A DNA stretch of 64,000 bases. It comes from Scalesia atractyloides (lineage: Eukaryota; Streptophyta; Magnoliopsida; Asterales; Asteraceae). Positions 32,691 through 42,596 of the stretch are shown here, one piece after another (position 1 is the stretch's first letter; every line of letters starts with the position of its first letter). The DNA is taken from positions 35,062,341 to 35,126,340 of the forward strand of contig CAMTDV010000012.1 in the NCBI GenBank assembly GCA_947069175.1, given 5' to 3'. Both the position numbers and the translations under genes were made by a program. Below the pieces are notes generated by a model. It searched no databases, was not told the DNA's origin, and worked only from the letters and a program-made list of their open reading frames with translations.

Positions 32691-34020
32691 GGACCCAAGC
32701 CTTAGTGGTCTTGGGTCGACCCTTATCATCAAGAAATGTGATTTTTATTTCTTGATGATTTGGAAACTTTGTGCCTCCCCCTGAAATACTACCGGTTTTA
32801 GGTTTTCAAGAGTGTTGATGTTTACCAGATTGGCTATTATTTAAAGATTTAGACATTTCTGGTTTTAACGATCTTGATGAGCTTGGTTTCTTTCCTAAAA
32901 CATCCGGTTTTAAAGCCTTTTCAATTATTTTTACTTGTTTACGTCTTTGTTTTTCTTCTTGTTCCTTAACAATACGTTTGTCTTGTTTAGGTGACACAGA
33001 TCGACGTTGGCAATTCTTTTCAGGAGGGGCTTTTTCAACAAAATTGGGTTTTATTGAGTTGGTACAGTTTTTGATTATGTGGCCAAATTCCCCACATTTA
33101 AAACATGTTCTCCTTTCAACGAATTTAGGAGATCCCGTTTAATGACTTGATGTTGAACTTGTAGGTCTAGAGGTACTTGGTCCATCTTCACACCCGTTTG
33201 TGTGTTGAGTGTAATTGTTTTGACTGATACGTTTTAAAATCTTGGCTTGTTTTACAAAATCAATATTAGACATACTTTCAAAAGTCTCGATTTTATCAGT
33301 ACTGGTTGAGCCCACAAATTTAACATTCTTCCCCTTCTTCTTGTTGCGAGCTCCTTTAGCTTCAACCTTTAGTTGTAACACCTTAGGTTTTTCAGCTCGC
33401 TTTTCTTGTTGTCTTCCTTTGGAAGGGATTAATGGTTGTGGTTTGATTGGATTCTTCTTTTCCAAAAATTTGGTTGTAGAATTTTCAAAAACTTGATCAA
33501 TAGAAGTTGGATATACATTTTTGATTGGAAGTTCTTGTTTGAGTAAATTTTCTCATCACCAATCAAGGTATACAACACATTATCGTTTTCAAAATAAGAC
33601 GCAGTTATCTTGACAATTTTAATAGGATCATTCCCTTGATTTGTAACAGATTGCTCATTGGGAGTAGCAGAAATTTCTACCCATTTTTCTTCATCAAGAG
33701 ATTGATCCTGGTCGATCTTGTCTGGCTCATCATCTGATGAATCATCTTCCTCTATTATAGATGGATTTTGATCAACAACTGATGATGAGTTCTCTGTTTT
33801 TCTGGATTTTCTGAGGAATTGTCCAGCTTAAACCCTAATCCTACTGCAAACTCTTCAGGATTAAGCAGTATATATGGTTCAAAGCGTGGCATTTCCTCTT
33901 CATCAGGCAATTTGGTATAATTGTGTTTCAATGGAGGTGGACACGATTTATACCCCAATGCATTTGACATCTCCCTTAAGTTTTTGAATGCCAATGATTT
34001 GACCAAGCACATATCGGGAG
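32691..34020 (-). pseudogene. Copia C Gag-protease linker, left part
   Basis: Lys/Ser-rich segments (KQRRKQVKIIEKALK; KGARNKKKGKNVKF) flank an intact CCHC box, C-FK-C-GEFG-H-IIKN-C, at 33064-33105. An acidic Ser/Asp part follows (33620-33780), then PPLKHNYTKLPDEEEMPRFE (33900-33960). The sequence stops at the Tekay-1 insertion (34024) and resumes at 45372. It is the better-preserved counterpart of 12078-13320 in Copia A. Confidence 0.7.
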
Positions 34021-34024
34021 TATG
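34020..34024. repeat. Tekay-1 target-site duplication, left (GTATG)
   Basis: It precedes the LTR start TGTGACATCC. The right copy at 45372-45376 reads GTTTG, so one of the five bases has changed. Host homology to Copia A continues across the junction. Confidence 0.7.
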
Positions 34025-34364
34025 TGTGACATCCTGGTTTTTCGGATAACTTAAACGCAATACTTGTCGAATAAATTATGTGCTACGTATTAAACGTTTA
34101 TAAGTTGGTGCGTTATTATGTGATATACGAGTTCGTGTTTTATGTTAGTTATAATGTATAGACGTAGTAAATAAACAAATGAATCGAGCCGGCCTCTTTT
34201 CTTGCGACTCAAGGAACTAAACTTGGGGATCAAGTTTTAACCCAAACCTTAAACTCAACCCATCCGGTCGCGAGCAAACAAACCCAAACCGACCCACCCA
34301 AGTCCCTTCGGCCGCGTGCAACCCAAACCGCAAACCCATTCCCTCTTCTCCTTACTCTTGCGCC

Positions 34365-34372
34365 TATATATA
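34365..34372 (+). promoter_or_regulatory. TATA box of Tekay-1 5' LTR
   Basis: gcgccTATATATAcaaaccc is followed about 45 bp downstream by aaaaccctaat, a common plant promoter layout. The same arrangement is at 42937-42944 in the 3' LTR. Confidence 0.7.
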
Positions 34373-35705
34373 CAAACCCACATGCATGCTTTGCTTCACA
34401 AAAACAAAAACACAAAACCCTAATAGCAACCAGCCGACGGCAGCCTCTTCCTTCATCATCTCGATCTGATCAGCCCTACACCATCTCTCGTCGCGACAGC
34501 AGCTTGTTCCTTTCATTCTTTCGGTCGTGATCTAGCTTGAACATCCGAATCAGTCCCGTCCAAGTCTCGGCTTATTTACCTAGTCATTAAAGGTTAGGGT
34601 TTATCTTTTGTTACAAGATCATATTCGGATATATGTGTTTGAATGTTGTGATTGTGTTGTTTTCGGATTAATTATGTTAGATTGAAAGTTTGATGTTTGT
34701 TCGAAATCTGGAAAATATAGGCTGTGTTTTGTTGATAAAAACTAGAGATTTTGATTACGTTTTGCATGGATATGATATATATAGTGATATATGATTGGAA
34801 AAATCTGTTCTTGATCACATATGTTCAATACATTATCGGTTTATGCGAGTTAGTTGTGATAAAGTGCTGAAACAGGTTGCTGAATGATGGTTACAGCCGA
34901 CTTCAACTGGCTGTAACTCGGTCATTAGTTGTCGAAAAACGGATTTTCTGAAGTCTAAAACGTAGAGATTTGAATAATGAATCTAATGGCGCTGGATTCA
35001 TATTTTTCTGAAGTCGTTTGATATTTTTAAGTGGCTAATTAAGAACAGTAACTAAAGCTGTGAAAATCCTGAAATTTTGTTAGTTGTTTATCGAGTTGGA
35101 TTTAATAATCTGTAGGGAGTCGAATCATGAAATTTGTACAAAAACTAGGTATGGAAATTTCCGGGCAACTCCAACTAGAATTTTGTTAATTGGACGATCA
35201 GTGATTTTTAAATAAATTCTTCCGTGGACTGCAGTCAGAAAGCAACGAATCTGACTGCAGCCTAGTATATTAATATTTATGGTTAATTGGTAATGTATTA
35301 GGACTTGAAAAATTTATATAAATTTCTACAGTATAATTGTCACCTGCTGTAAAATAATTGGAATTTTGGAACTTTGGAACTATTTTATAAAAATCCTAAA
35401 AAACAGCCGAATTATGAGTATGTAAGCTGAAACTTGATAACTTGTGAATGTGTGCACCAAAGTGTTATATGGATTGGATTATGTTCATGATAAATTGTTT
35501 TGATTACTATGTTCACATGAGGATACTTGCATGCATGTTTGAGTGTTAGGAATTTTGATTGTGTAAATCACTTTGTGCGTAAATTATGTGTAGAATTTTG
35601 TATTGGTGTGTTCACACACTGACTTGAAATCAATTGGTTTGTTAGGACGCAATTAGCGGTCCCATCCTTTACGACTTCTTTGCTACACTAACCGAGCAAC
35701 TAAAG

Positions 35706-36443
35706 GTGAGTTCACGGCCCCTAATTTTATCCAGTTTTAAACAACAGGGGGAGAAACATGTATACACTCTTCAAACTCAATCTCTTTACGTTATACGAAT
35801 TTAACGTCACATAACTATTCGGTAACTAAGTTGATGTTAATGTAATGTTATGGTCACTAAGCAGCTATATCACATAAGTCCTCGACAATCTCTCGGATCG
35901 TTAGTATTGGGTTTTAATAGCGGGGAAATTATAAGTAGTACACTGGGCCCGACAAGCCCCATCCGAGCTAGTCGCGCTAGCCGACCGGGTATGGTCAACG
36001 GGTGAATAATTTGGCCTAACTTCGCCATGGTCAGTGATAGGCCTGGCAACACGGAGGCACAACAGTCAGCTTCGATCGCGAACACTTACGTGACATGACT
36101 TTAGGCTAGCTACCTATATATGTTAACATTGAACTTAATTACGAATCAACTATATTATCCCGGGTTGGGGATAATGGTAACAACAACTATATTATCCCGG
36201 GTTAGGGATAATGGGAACAACAACTTTATTATTCCGGGTTTGGAATAATGGAACCAACATCATTATTATTCCGGTTAAGGAATAATGGAACTATCGGTAT
36301 TATTCCAGGTTGGGAATAATGGAACTAAATCGTTATCCCGGGTTAGGGATAACGGGGGAAACAAACTCATAACCGAACAAACGAATTTAAAACCTGTGAA
36401 CTCACTCATCTTTAATGTTGACACTTGTTTACATGTTTCTCAG
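35706..36443 (+). other. Candidate leader intron in Tekay-1 5' LTR
   Basis: Donor ctaaag|GTGAGTTCACG and acceptor tgtttctcAG|GACGC. The equivalent in the 3' LTR is 44281-45026. It would remove the six-palindrome array from the RNA. Inferred from consensus and recurrence in other LTR families. Confidence 0.4.
36154..36353. repeat. Six phased 22-bp palindromes in Tekay-1 5' LTR
   Basis: attatcccgggttggggata-type hairpins start at 36154, 36191, 36228, 36265, 36299 and 36332. The first four are exactly 37 bp apart, the rest 34 and 33 bp. Arms vary in step (atcccggg/gggat versus attccggg/ggaat), so pairing is kept while the sequence changes. The 3' LTR copy is at 44730-44929. Confidence 0.9.
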
Positions 36444-36791
36444 GACGCTAGGAGCTCTAGGTGCACTCACATGCATTGAACAAGACATCTTTTATCGAGT
36501 CTCATTTATAAACATTGTTTTGGGTTTTTCATTTGTTTTGGCGTTTGTGTTGGCGCCCGTTTCACTACTTATTTTATGCTTCCGCTAAACCATAAAAACT
36601 AATGCTTCCGCTAAACATTTGTAACTAAGTAAGACAATATAAAATCTACGATGAATGGTTAAACAAATGATTTTTGGAAAACGTATTATCAAATCATATA
36701 GAGTCGTTCGACGTACTAGTTTTTCAGATTCTGGTTTGTTCACACGCCTCGCGGTAAAACTCCGCAAGTGGAAATTGAGGGTGTGACAGAT

Positions 36792-36804
36792 TGGTATCAG
36801 AGCC
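36792..36804 (+). other. Tekay-1 primer-binding site
   Basis: TGGTATCAGAGCC begins three bases after the LTR end, complementary to initiator tRNA-Met. Confidence 0.9.
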
Positions 36805-36994
36805 ACTAGCTATAGAGAACCAGGTTTGCATTAAAAGTAGACCTAAACTATAGCTGATTACACGACACTAGACGTAGTTTGGCACCGAACTGATTATATC
36901 TTATTATGTGATGTACCACAACTGTGTATGTAGATTATGACTTCATAATAAGAAATGAAAACAACTCGTAACTAACAACACAACCTAACAGGCA

Positions 36995-37648
36995 ATGTCA
37001 TCATCATCATCATCATCATCATCCGACAAACTTACGCCACCAAGAGCGCCAGGAAAGGCACCTATGGTGGAACCCTTACCATCTTATGGCGTGGAGACAC
37101 GCTCAGCTGCGAGGAAAAGGCTCGCTCTGGGGGAGGAGTCGTCATCACGCCCAACTATCGCTGTGCCGGTCAAACCGGTTAACTCTGTAGAAGTAGGAAA
37201 TGACCTACTTAGAAACATGATACAAAAACAACAAGAACAGTTAGAAAGAATGCAGGAAACCATCCTAGTACAGGGATGGATGATCCGACAACTGACAGGT
37301 AAAACCGACTCGCTCGAGGAAGAGCAACATACGAGTAAGATAGCTCGTAACACCTTAGCCAGAGATCTGCGTGCTGAGCAGATAAGAGCCGACTGGCTCG
37401 AAGACAGAGTCCTGGAAAATAGTTGGAGCATTCAGGAGCTAGAGCAAAATCAAGCACCTGCACCAGCACCGGCCCCTCCAGTGCCGGTAGAGGAGGATCC
37501 GGAAGAGGATCCAGAAGAGGATCCGGAAGAGGATCCAGAAGAGGACCCAGAGGAGGATCCGGAGGAGAACCCAGCTGTAGAAGCCGGGAATGCCGCGCAG
37601 GATGATGGCAACGATAGTGATATGGGGGATGGAGACGTAGACGACTGA
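36995..37648 (+). CDS. Accessory ORF of Tekay-1: acidic coiled-coil protein, 217 aa
   Basis: This is an uninterrupted ORF between PBS and gag, starting at an ATG in ggcaATGTCATC. A poly-Ser start (MSSSSSSSSSDK) is followed by a basic segment (TRSAARKRLAL). Residues about 68-145 are a heptad-rich stretch (LLRNMIQKQQEQLERMQET; DSLEEEQ; LARDLRAEQIRADWLEDRV) likely to form a coiled coil. Then come an Ala-Pro run and about seven tandem EEDP units (12-bp gaggatccggaa-type DNA repeat), with an acidic end GDGDVDD. I recognise no domain and no zinc knuckle, so it is not the nucleocapsid. It could be an oligomeric accessory factor, but its function is unknown. Remaining open beside a broken gag is notable. 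The acidic repeat might be translated from a spliced or separate RNA. Confidence 0.65.
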   Translation: MSSSSSSSSSDKLTPPRAPGKAPMVEPLPSYGVETRSAARKRLALGEESSSRPTIAVPVKPVNSVEVGNDLLRNMIQKQQEQLERMQETILVQGWMIRQLTGKTDSLEEEQHTSKIARNTLARDLRAEQIRADWLEDRVLENSWSIQELEQNQAPAPAPAPPVPVEEDPEEDPEEDPEEDPEEDPEEDPEENPAVEAGNAAQDDGNDSDMGDGDVDD

Positions 37649-37907
37649 CACGTCTCGCTTATTTTATTTACTTTCCTTCAGTCTATTTATTTTCCCACTT
37701 GTGTTTAAACTTGAGACTTTATAGTGAATTCATATGTTTGGTTGGCACTTTGTAAGACGTTGAAACTTCATTTAATCAAGTATTTCTTTTGACTATTTAA
37801 TATATTTGAGTTGACATAACTTGATAATTATTTAAGTACGAAGTAGGATAACTATATTGGATATATAGACTTATCAGGGTGTGTTTATGTTGTTTTCGAA
37901 GATCTAA

Positions 37908-39242
37908 ATGGCAACTGGACGACGTGGAAACCTTAACATGACGCCCGAAGAACTAGCTGCCATGATTCAAGAGCACGTGAACGCAGCTCTAGCGGGTGTT
38001 CAGAACCAACCGGCAGGTAACCATTATTAAATTTTCATGTGAAAATCTAATAGTTGGGCTAGTAGAATTCCTCGTTGACTACCTGTCCTCTGTCAGCAGG
38101 AGGGGGATTTAACCCCTACAAGATGTTCCTCGACGCGAAACCAAGCAAATTCTCGGGGGCAGAAGGACCCATTGGACTGGTCCGCTGGATCGAAAAATCT
38201 GAATCAGTATTTGAAATGTGCAACTGTCTAGAGCACAAGGTCAAGTATGCAGCCTCAACACTGGAAGATGGGGCACTAACTTGGTGGAATGCACAAGTCC
38301 AAACGCGCGGACTTATTGCTACAAATGCAATGGCCTGGGCCGAGTTTAAGGCCCTAATCAAAGAGGAGTACTGTCCACGAGACAGAGTGCAACAGTTGGA
38401 GCAAGCCTTATGGAACCACAAGATGGTGGGATCTGAAATCGAAGCATACACAGCGAAACATCACGACTTGGTATTTCTATGTCCCGATCTGGCTAACACT
38501 GTGGAAAAACGACTCGAGTTTTACCTTGGGGGTCTGGTTCCGGAAATTCAGGGTATGGTAATGGCTAGTAACCTGCAACTGAACATCAAGCAATCCGATT
38601 GGCGCACAAACTCACGATAAGGCGGTGGAACAAAAGAAGTTGCCAGCTCGGGGTACAACTGAAGTTGCCCCTGATAATAAAAGAAAGTTTGAAGACTCGT
38701 CTGTTCGACAGTCTTCGTCATCCCAGCCACAACAGGGGAACCAGAAACGGTTCTATCATTACAACAGCCACCGAGGTCACCAAAATCAGCCCGCCAACAA
38801 CAACAACAACAACCAGAACGCAAGCGGCTATGTAGGTCGAAAGCCGCAGTGCACCCGCTGTAATCTTCATCATCACGGCCCTTGTGCCGGGAATCGCTGC
38901 CAACGATGTGGCAAGATGGGACATGCGGCAAAGGATTGTCGAGGGGAAATCATGTCCCGACAGAACCAAAATCAACCCCAAGGCCCACAACAGGGTGTTA
39001 ACCGGGGATGCTATCAGTGTGGTAGCACTGCCCACATCAAAAGAGACTGCCCACAGCTCCGTAACAACAACAACAACAATGGTGGGAACAACCACAACCA
39101 CAATAACCACAACAACAACAATAACAACAACAATAATGGAAACGGTGGCACAGGAGGTGCCAAAGGTCGCGCATTTACATTGGGCCGCGGAGAGGCCAGA
39201 AACGACTCGAACGTGGTCACCGGTAAGTTTCCCCTTAATTAA
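37908..39242 (+). pseudogene. Tekay-1 Gag (intron-containing, frameshifted)
   Basis: ATG 37908 opens MATGRRGNLNMTPEELAAMI up to 38016. An apparent intron (38017-38099) is followed by GGGFNPYKMFLDAKPSKFSG and the capsid domain (VRWIEKSESVFEMC; LTWWNAQVQ; EYCPRDRVQQLEQ; YLGGLVPEIQGM) to about 38590. Comparison with the local codon pattern suggests a 4-nt deletion near 38592 and a 1-nt deletion near 38618. They send the frame to a stop at 38618-38620. A third frame then carries the basic linker and three CCHC-type boxes (CTRCNLHHHGPC; CQRCGKMGHAAKDC; CYQCGSTAHIKRDC), an Asn-rich tract, and TAA at 39240. It is the particle protein, now broken. Confidence 0.85.
38017..38099 (+). other. Putative gag intron with CAGCAG tandem acceptor
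   Basis: Donor CCGGCAG|GTAACC, a T-rich 3' part, and acceptor tctgtCAGCAG|GAGGGG. Both AGs keep the frame and differ by one Ala codon. The unspliced frame meets a stop at gtaaccattatTAA. Joining the ends links the Gag N-terminus to the capsid domain smoothly. Confidence 0.6.
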
Positions 39243-42200
39243 CATTTTGCTACTGTGCTTTTTGATAAGGGTGCGGATAGGAGCTTTATATCTGAGTCTT
39301 TTAGGAAGAACCTAAATCTCACGCCTAAACCATTAGAGACCCCTTATGTTATAGAATTAGCCGATGGTAATTCTGTAGATGTGACCCATATAGTATCCGG
39401 CTGTCAACTCAAACTCGCGGGTCACACTTTTACCATTGATCTGATGACAACTACCCTGGGTAGTTTTGACGTGGTAGTCGGAATGGACTGGCTATCCGAC
39501 GTCCGGGCTGAAGTTCTCTGCTTCGAAAAATCTATCCGTATTCCGCTCTCTAACGACGAAATCTTGACGGTGCAAGGCGAGAAGGCAAGCGCCGTCACCA
39601 ACATCATCTCTTACATGCAAGCGCAGAAGTATCTTCGAAGGAAGAACTCCTTCGCTTTACTCGCACTGGTTACCGAACAACCTAAGGACGAGAAACTTAT
39701 AGAAGATATCCCTGTCGTCCGTGATTTTTCCGATGTATTCCCAGAGGAATTACCTGGTCTTCCACCCCATCGACAATTGGAGTTTGAAATCGAATTGGCG
39801 AACCATGCAACTCCTATCGCCAAGGCTCCATACCGCCTAGCTCCAGCCGAGCTGCAGGAGCTGTCTACCCAACTTCAGGAGCTGTTAGAAAAGGGATTTA
39901 TCCGACCAAGCGCTTCGCCATGGGGAGCTCCAGTCCTTTTTGTCAAGAAGAAGGACGGGACCTTCCGCATGTGCATCGACTACAGGGAACTCAACAAGGT
40001 TACTGTCAAGAACCGATACCCGTTACCTCGCATCGACGATCTCTTCGACCAACTGCAAGGGTCAAGCTACTACTCCAAGATTGATCTACGGTCCGGTTAC
40101 CACCAGCTACGCGTCAGGGAGGAGGATATCGCTAAGACGGCATTTCGTACTCGGTACGACCATTATGAGTTCTTGGTCATGCCCTTCGGTCTCACCAACG
40201 CACCCGCGGTGTTCATGGACCTCATAAACCGTGTGTGTAAACCATACCTCGACAAATTTGTCATTGTGTTCATCGATGACATACTCATCTACTCTAAAAG
40301 TGAAGAAGAACATGCTGAACATCTACGATTACTGCTAGGATTACTTCAACAGGAGAAGCTATATGCCAAGCTTTCGAAGTGTGATTTCTGGATTCGGGAA
40401 GTTCAGTTTCTCGGGCATATCGTAAATGAAAAGGGTATCCATGTCGACCCTGCCAAGATTGAAGCTATCACAAACTGGGAAGCACCCAGGACACCGACAG
40501 AGATCCGCCAATTTTTGGGTTTGGCTGGTTACTACAGACGTTTCATCGAGGGGTTTTCAAAGATCGCACAACCGCTTACTACCCTCACCCAGAAAGGCAT
40601 CAAGTATGCTTGGGGTGACAAGCAGGAAGCAGCATTTCAATTGCTAAAGCAGAAACTTTGCAGTGCACCCATTCTGTCCTTACCGGAAGGGACAGATGAC
40701 TTTGTAGTATATTGTGATGCTTCCATTCAGGGGTTGGGATGCATACTCATGCAACGCGATAAGGTCATCGCGTATGCGTCCCGCCAACTGAAGGTTCACG
40801 AGAAAAACTACACAACGCATGACCTGGAATTGGGAGCAGTAGTGTTTGCACTTAAGATTTGGAGACACTACCTCTATGGAACGAAGTGTACAATCTTCAC
40901 AGACCACAAGAGCCTTCAACACATCTTTGATCAGAAGGAGTTGAACATGCGACAGCGTCGCTGGGTCGAACTCTTGAACGATTATGAGTGTGCCATTCGG
41001 TATCACCCGGGTAAAGCTAACGTGGTAGCTGATGCCCTCAGTAGGAAGGAACACTTGAAACCTCGTCGTGTACGAGCATTACAACTCACCATTCATTCGG
41101 GGCTACCCGAACAAATACGCGACGCCCAGTTAGAAGCAGTTAAGGAGGAAAACATCAAGGCCGAATCGGTGGGAAAAATGGAACGCGATTGGGAAGTAAA
41201 ACCCAATGGAGCCCGGTATTTCATGAATCGCATATGGGTATCTCTCTACGGAAACCTCAGAGAGCTAGTCATGGACGAAGCTCACAAATCCCGATACTCT
41301 GTCCATCCTGGTTCGGATAAGATGTATCAAGACCTTAAAGCTGCGTATTGGTGGCCCAACATGAAAGCTGATATAGCCACCTACGTGAGTAAGTGTTTGA
41401 CTTGTGCAAAAGTCAAGGTAGAGTATCAAAAGCCATCGGGGCTACTTCAACAACCTGAGATCCCAGTGTGGAAATGGGATCAGATCTCGATGGATTTCAT
41501 CACTAAACTCCCGCGAACTTTGGGTGGTTGCGATACCATCTGGGTGATTGTGGATCGTTTAACTAAGTCTGCACACTTCCTAGCTATTAAAGAAACAGAT
41601 AAGATGGAGAAGTTGACTCGCATCTACATTAAGGAAGTAGTTTCGCGGCACGGAGTGCCAACATCCATCATCTCAGACAGAGATGCTCGCTTCACGTCCA
41701 ACTTCTGGCAGTCACTCCAGAAAGCGTTGGGCACACGCTTAGATATGAGCACTGCCTATCACCCTCAGACTGATGGTCAAAGCGAAAGGACCATACAAAC
41801 CTTGGAAGACATGCTTAGGGCATGCGTAGTAGACTTCGGGAATAGTTGGGAAATTCACCTGCCTTTAGTGGAATTCTCGTATAACAACAGTTACCATACA
41901 AGTATATCGGCAGCACCGTTTGAGGCATTATACGGTCGCAAATGTAGATCACCGGTCTGTTGGGCAGAAGTCGGTGACAGCCAACTTACAGGCCCTGAGT
42001 TGATACTTGAGGCTACTGAAAAGATTGTACAAATCAGAAACCGCATGGCGGCGGCACGAGATCGACAGAAAAGCTACGCTGATCAACGACGCAAACCGCT
42101 CGAATTTCAAGTAGGCGACCGCGTCCTACTAAAGGTGTCACCCTGGAAGGGTGTAATCCGTTTTGGAAAACGGGGCAAACTAAACCCACGGTACGTAGGT

Positions 42201-42560
42201 CCGTTTGTAATCTTGAAACGTATTGGACACGTAGCTTATCAATTAGACCTTCCTGCCGAACTCAGTGGAGTTCACAACGTGTTTCACGTGTCAAATCTGA
42301 AGAAGTGTCTATCAGATGAAACTCTAGTTATTCCATTGGATGAGATTCAAGTGGATGAACAACTGCACTTTGTGGAACAGCCTATCGAGATCATGGATCG
42401 TGAGATCAAGACTCGAAGGCACAACAAGATTCCGATCGTTAAGGTTCGTTGGGACTCTAAGCGTGGACCGGAGTTCACGTGGGAAAGAGAGGACCAAATG
42501 AAAAGCAAATACCCACACCTCTTCGCAACTGAGCAGCAAACTAACGATACCAGTAACTAA
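39243..42560 (+). CDS. pol: Tekay-1 Pol polyprotein: protease, RT, RNase H, integrase, chromodomain-like
   Basis: This is continuous from 39243 to TAA 42558, with no start codon needed if fused to gag. The gag-frame TAA at 39240 now cuts it off. The protease region holds LFDKGADRSFIS (39258-39293), where the catalytic D-[ST]-G reads D-K-G. RT holds CIDYRELNKVTVKNRYPLPR (about 39973-40032) and the catalytic FIDDILIYS (about 40270-40296). RNase H holds YCDASIQGLGCIL, FTDHKSLQHIF and KANVVADALSRK. The integrase HHCC box includes HPGSDKMYQDLKAAYWW and CLTCAKV. The catalytic D, D, E lie in SMDFITKLP, ISDRDARF and DGQSERTIQ. The C-terminal GPRY-like GKLNPRYVGPF is followed by KVRWDSKRGPEFTWEREDQM, the chromodomain-type end. 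It would copy and integrate the element at chromatin; protease loss makes it inactive alone. Confidence 0.93.
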   Translation, partial: HFATVLFDKGADRSFISESFRKNLNLTPKPLETPYVIELADGNSVDVTHIVSGCQLKLAGHTFTIDLMTTTLGSFDVVVGMDWLSDVRAEVLCFEKSIRIPLSNDEILTVQGEKASAVTNIISYMQAQKYLRRKNSFALLALVTEQPKDEKLIEDIPVVRDFSDVFPEELPGLPPHRQLEFEIELANHATPIAKAPYRLAPAELQELSTQLQELLEKGFIRPSASPWGAPVLFVKKKDGTFRMCIDYRELNKVTVKNRYPLPRIDDLFDQLQGSSYYSKIDLRSGYHQLRVREEDIAKTAFRTRYDHYEFLVMPFGLTNAPAVFMDLINRVCKPYLDKFVIVFIDDILIYSKSEEEHAEHLRLLLGLLQQEKLYAKLSKCDFWIREVQFLGHIVNEKGIHVDPAKIEAITNWEAPRTPTEIRQFLGLAGYYRRFIEGFSKIAQPLTTLTQKGIKYAWGDKQEAAFQLLKQKLCSAPILSLPEGTDDFVVYCDASIQGLGCILMQRDKVIAYASRQLKVHEKNYTTHDLELGAVVFALKIWRHYLYGTKCTIFTDHKSLQHIFDQKELNMRQRRWVELLNDYECAIRYHPGKANVVADALSRKEHLKPRRVRALQLTIHSGLPEQIRDAQLEAVKEENIKAESVGKMERDWEVKPNGARYFMNRIWVSLYGNLRELVMDEAHKSRYSVHPGSDKMYQDLKAAYWWPNMKADIATYVSKCLTCAKVKVEYQKPSGLLQQPEIPVWKWDQISMDFITKLPRTLGGCDTIWVIVDRLTKSAHFLAIKETDKMEKLTRIYIKEVVSRHGVPTSIISDRDARFTSNFWQSLQKALGTRLDMSTAYHPQTDGQSERTIQTLEDMLRACVVDFGNSWEIHLPLVEFSYNNSYHTSISAAPFEALYGRKCRSPVCWAEVGDSQLTGPELILEATEKIVQIRNRMAAARDRQKSYADQRRKPLEFQVGDRVLLKVSPWKGVIRFGKRGKLNPRYVGPFVILKRIGHVAYQLDLPAELSGVHNVFHVSNLKKCLSDETLVIPLDEIQVDEQLHFVEQPIEIMDREIKTRRHNKIPIVKVRWDSKRGPEFTWEREDQMKSKYPHLFATEQQTNDTSN

Positions 42561-42586
42561 ATTTTCGGGACGAAAATTCTTTCAAC

Positions 42587-42596
42587 ATGGGGATAA
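42587..42596 (+). other. Tekay-1 polypurine tract
   Basis: The purine-rich atggggataa directly precedes the 3' LTR start TGTGACATCC. Confidence 0.8.

Larger units (their letters stand above)
34025..36788 (+). repeat. Tekay-1 5' LTR
   Basis: TGTGACATCC...GGGTGTGACA, 2764 bp. It contains a TATA box, a telo-box-like aaaccctaa at about 34415, a candidate leader intron (35706-36443) and a six-palindrome array. It has no coding capacity of its own: the short ORFs in it recur in 42597-45371 only because the LTR is duplicated. Confidence 0.95.

Noticed and set aside
34230..34415. 61-codon ORF found twice (also 42802-42987)
   Set aside because: It lies in the Tekay-1 LTR around its TATA box and is duplicated with the LTR, not a repeated gene.
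36154..36353. CRISPR-like look of regularly spaced palindromes
   Set aside because: Spacers are short and repetitive, the array sits in a plant LTR and is copied in the other LTR, and no cas genes are present.
38718..39245. Antisense Val/Ile-rich 175-codon ORF, membrane-like
   Set aside because: It is the shadow of the AAC/AAT repeat coding poly-Asn in Tekay-1 Gag on the other strand.
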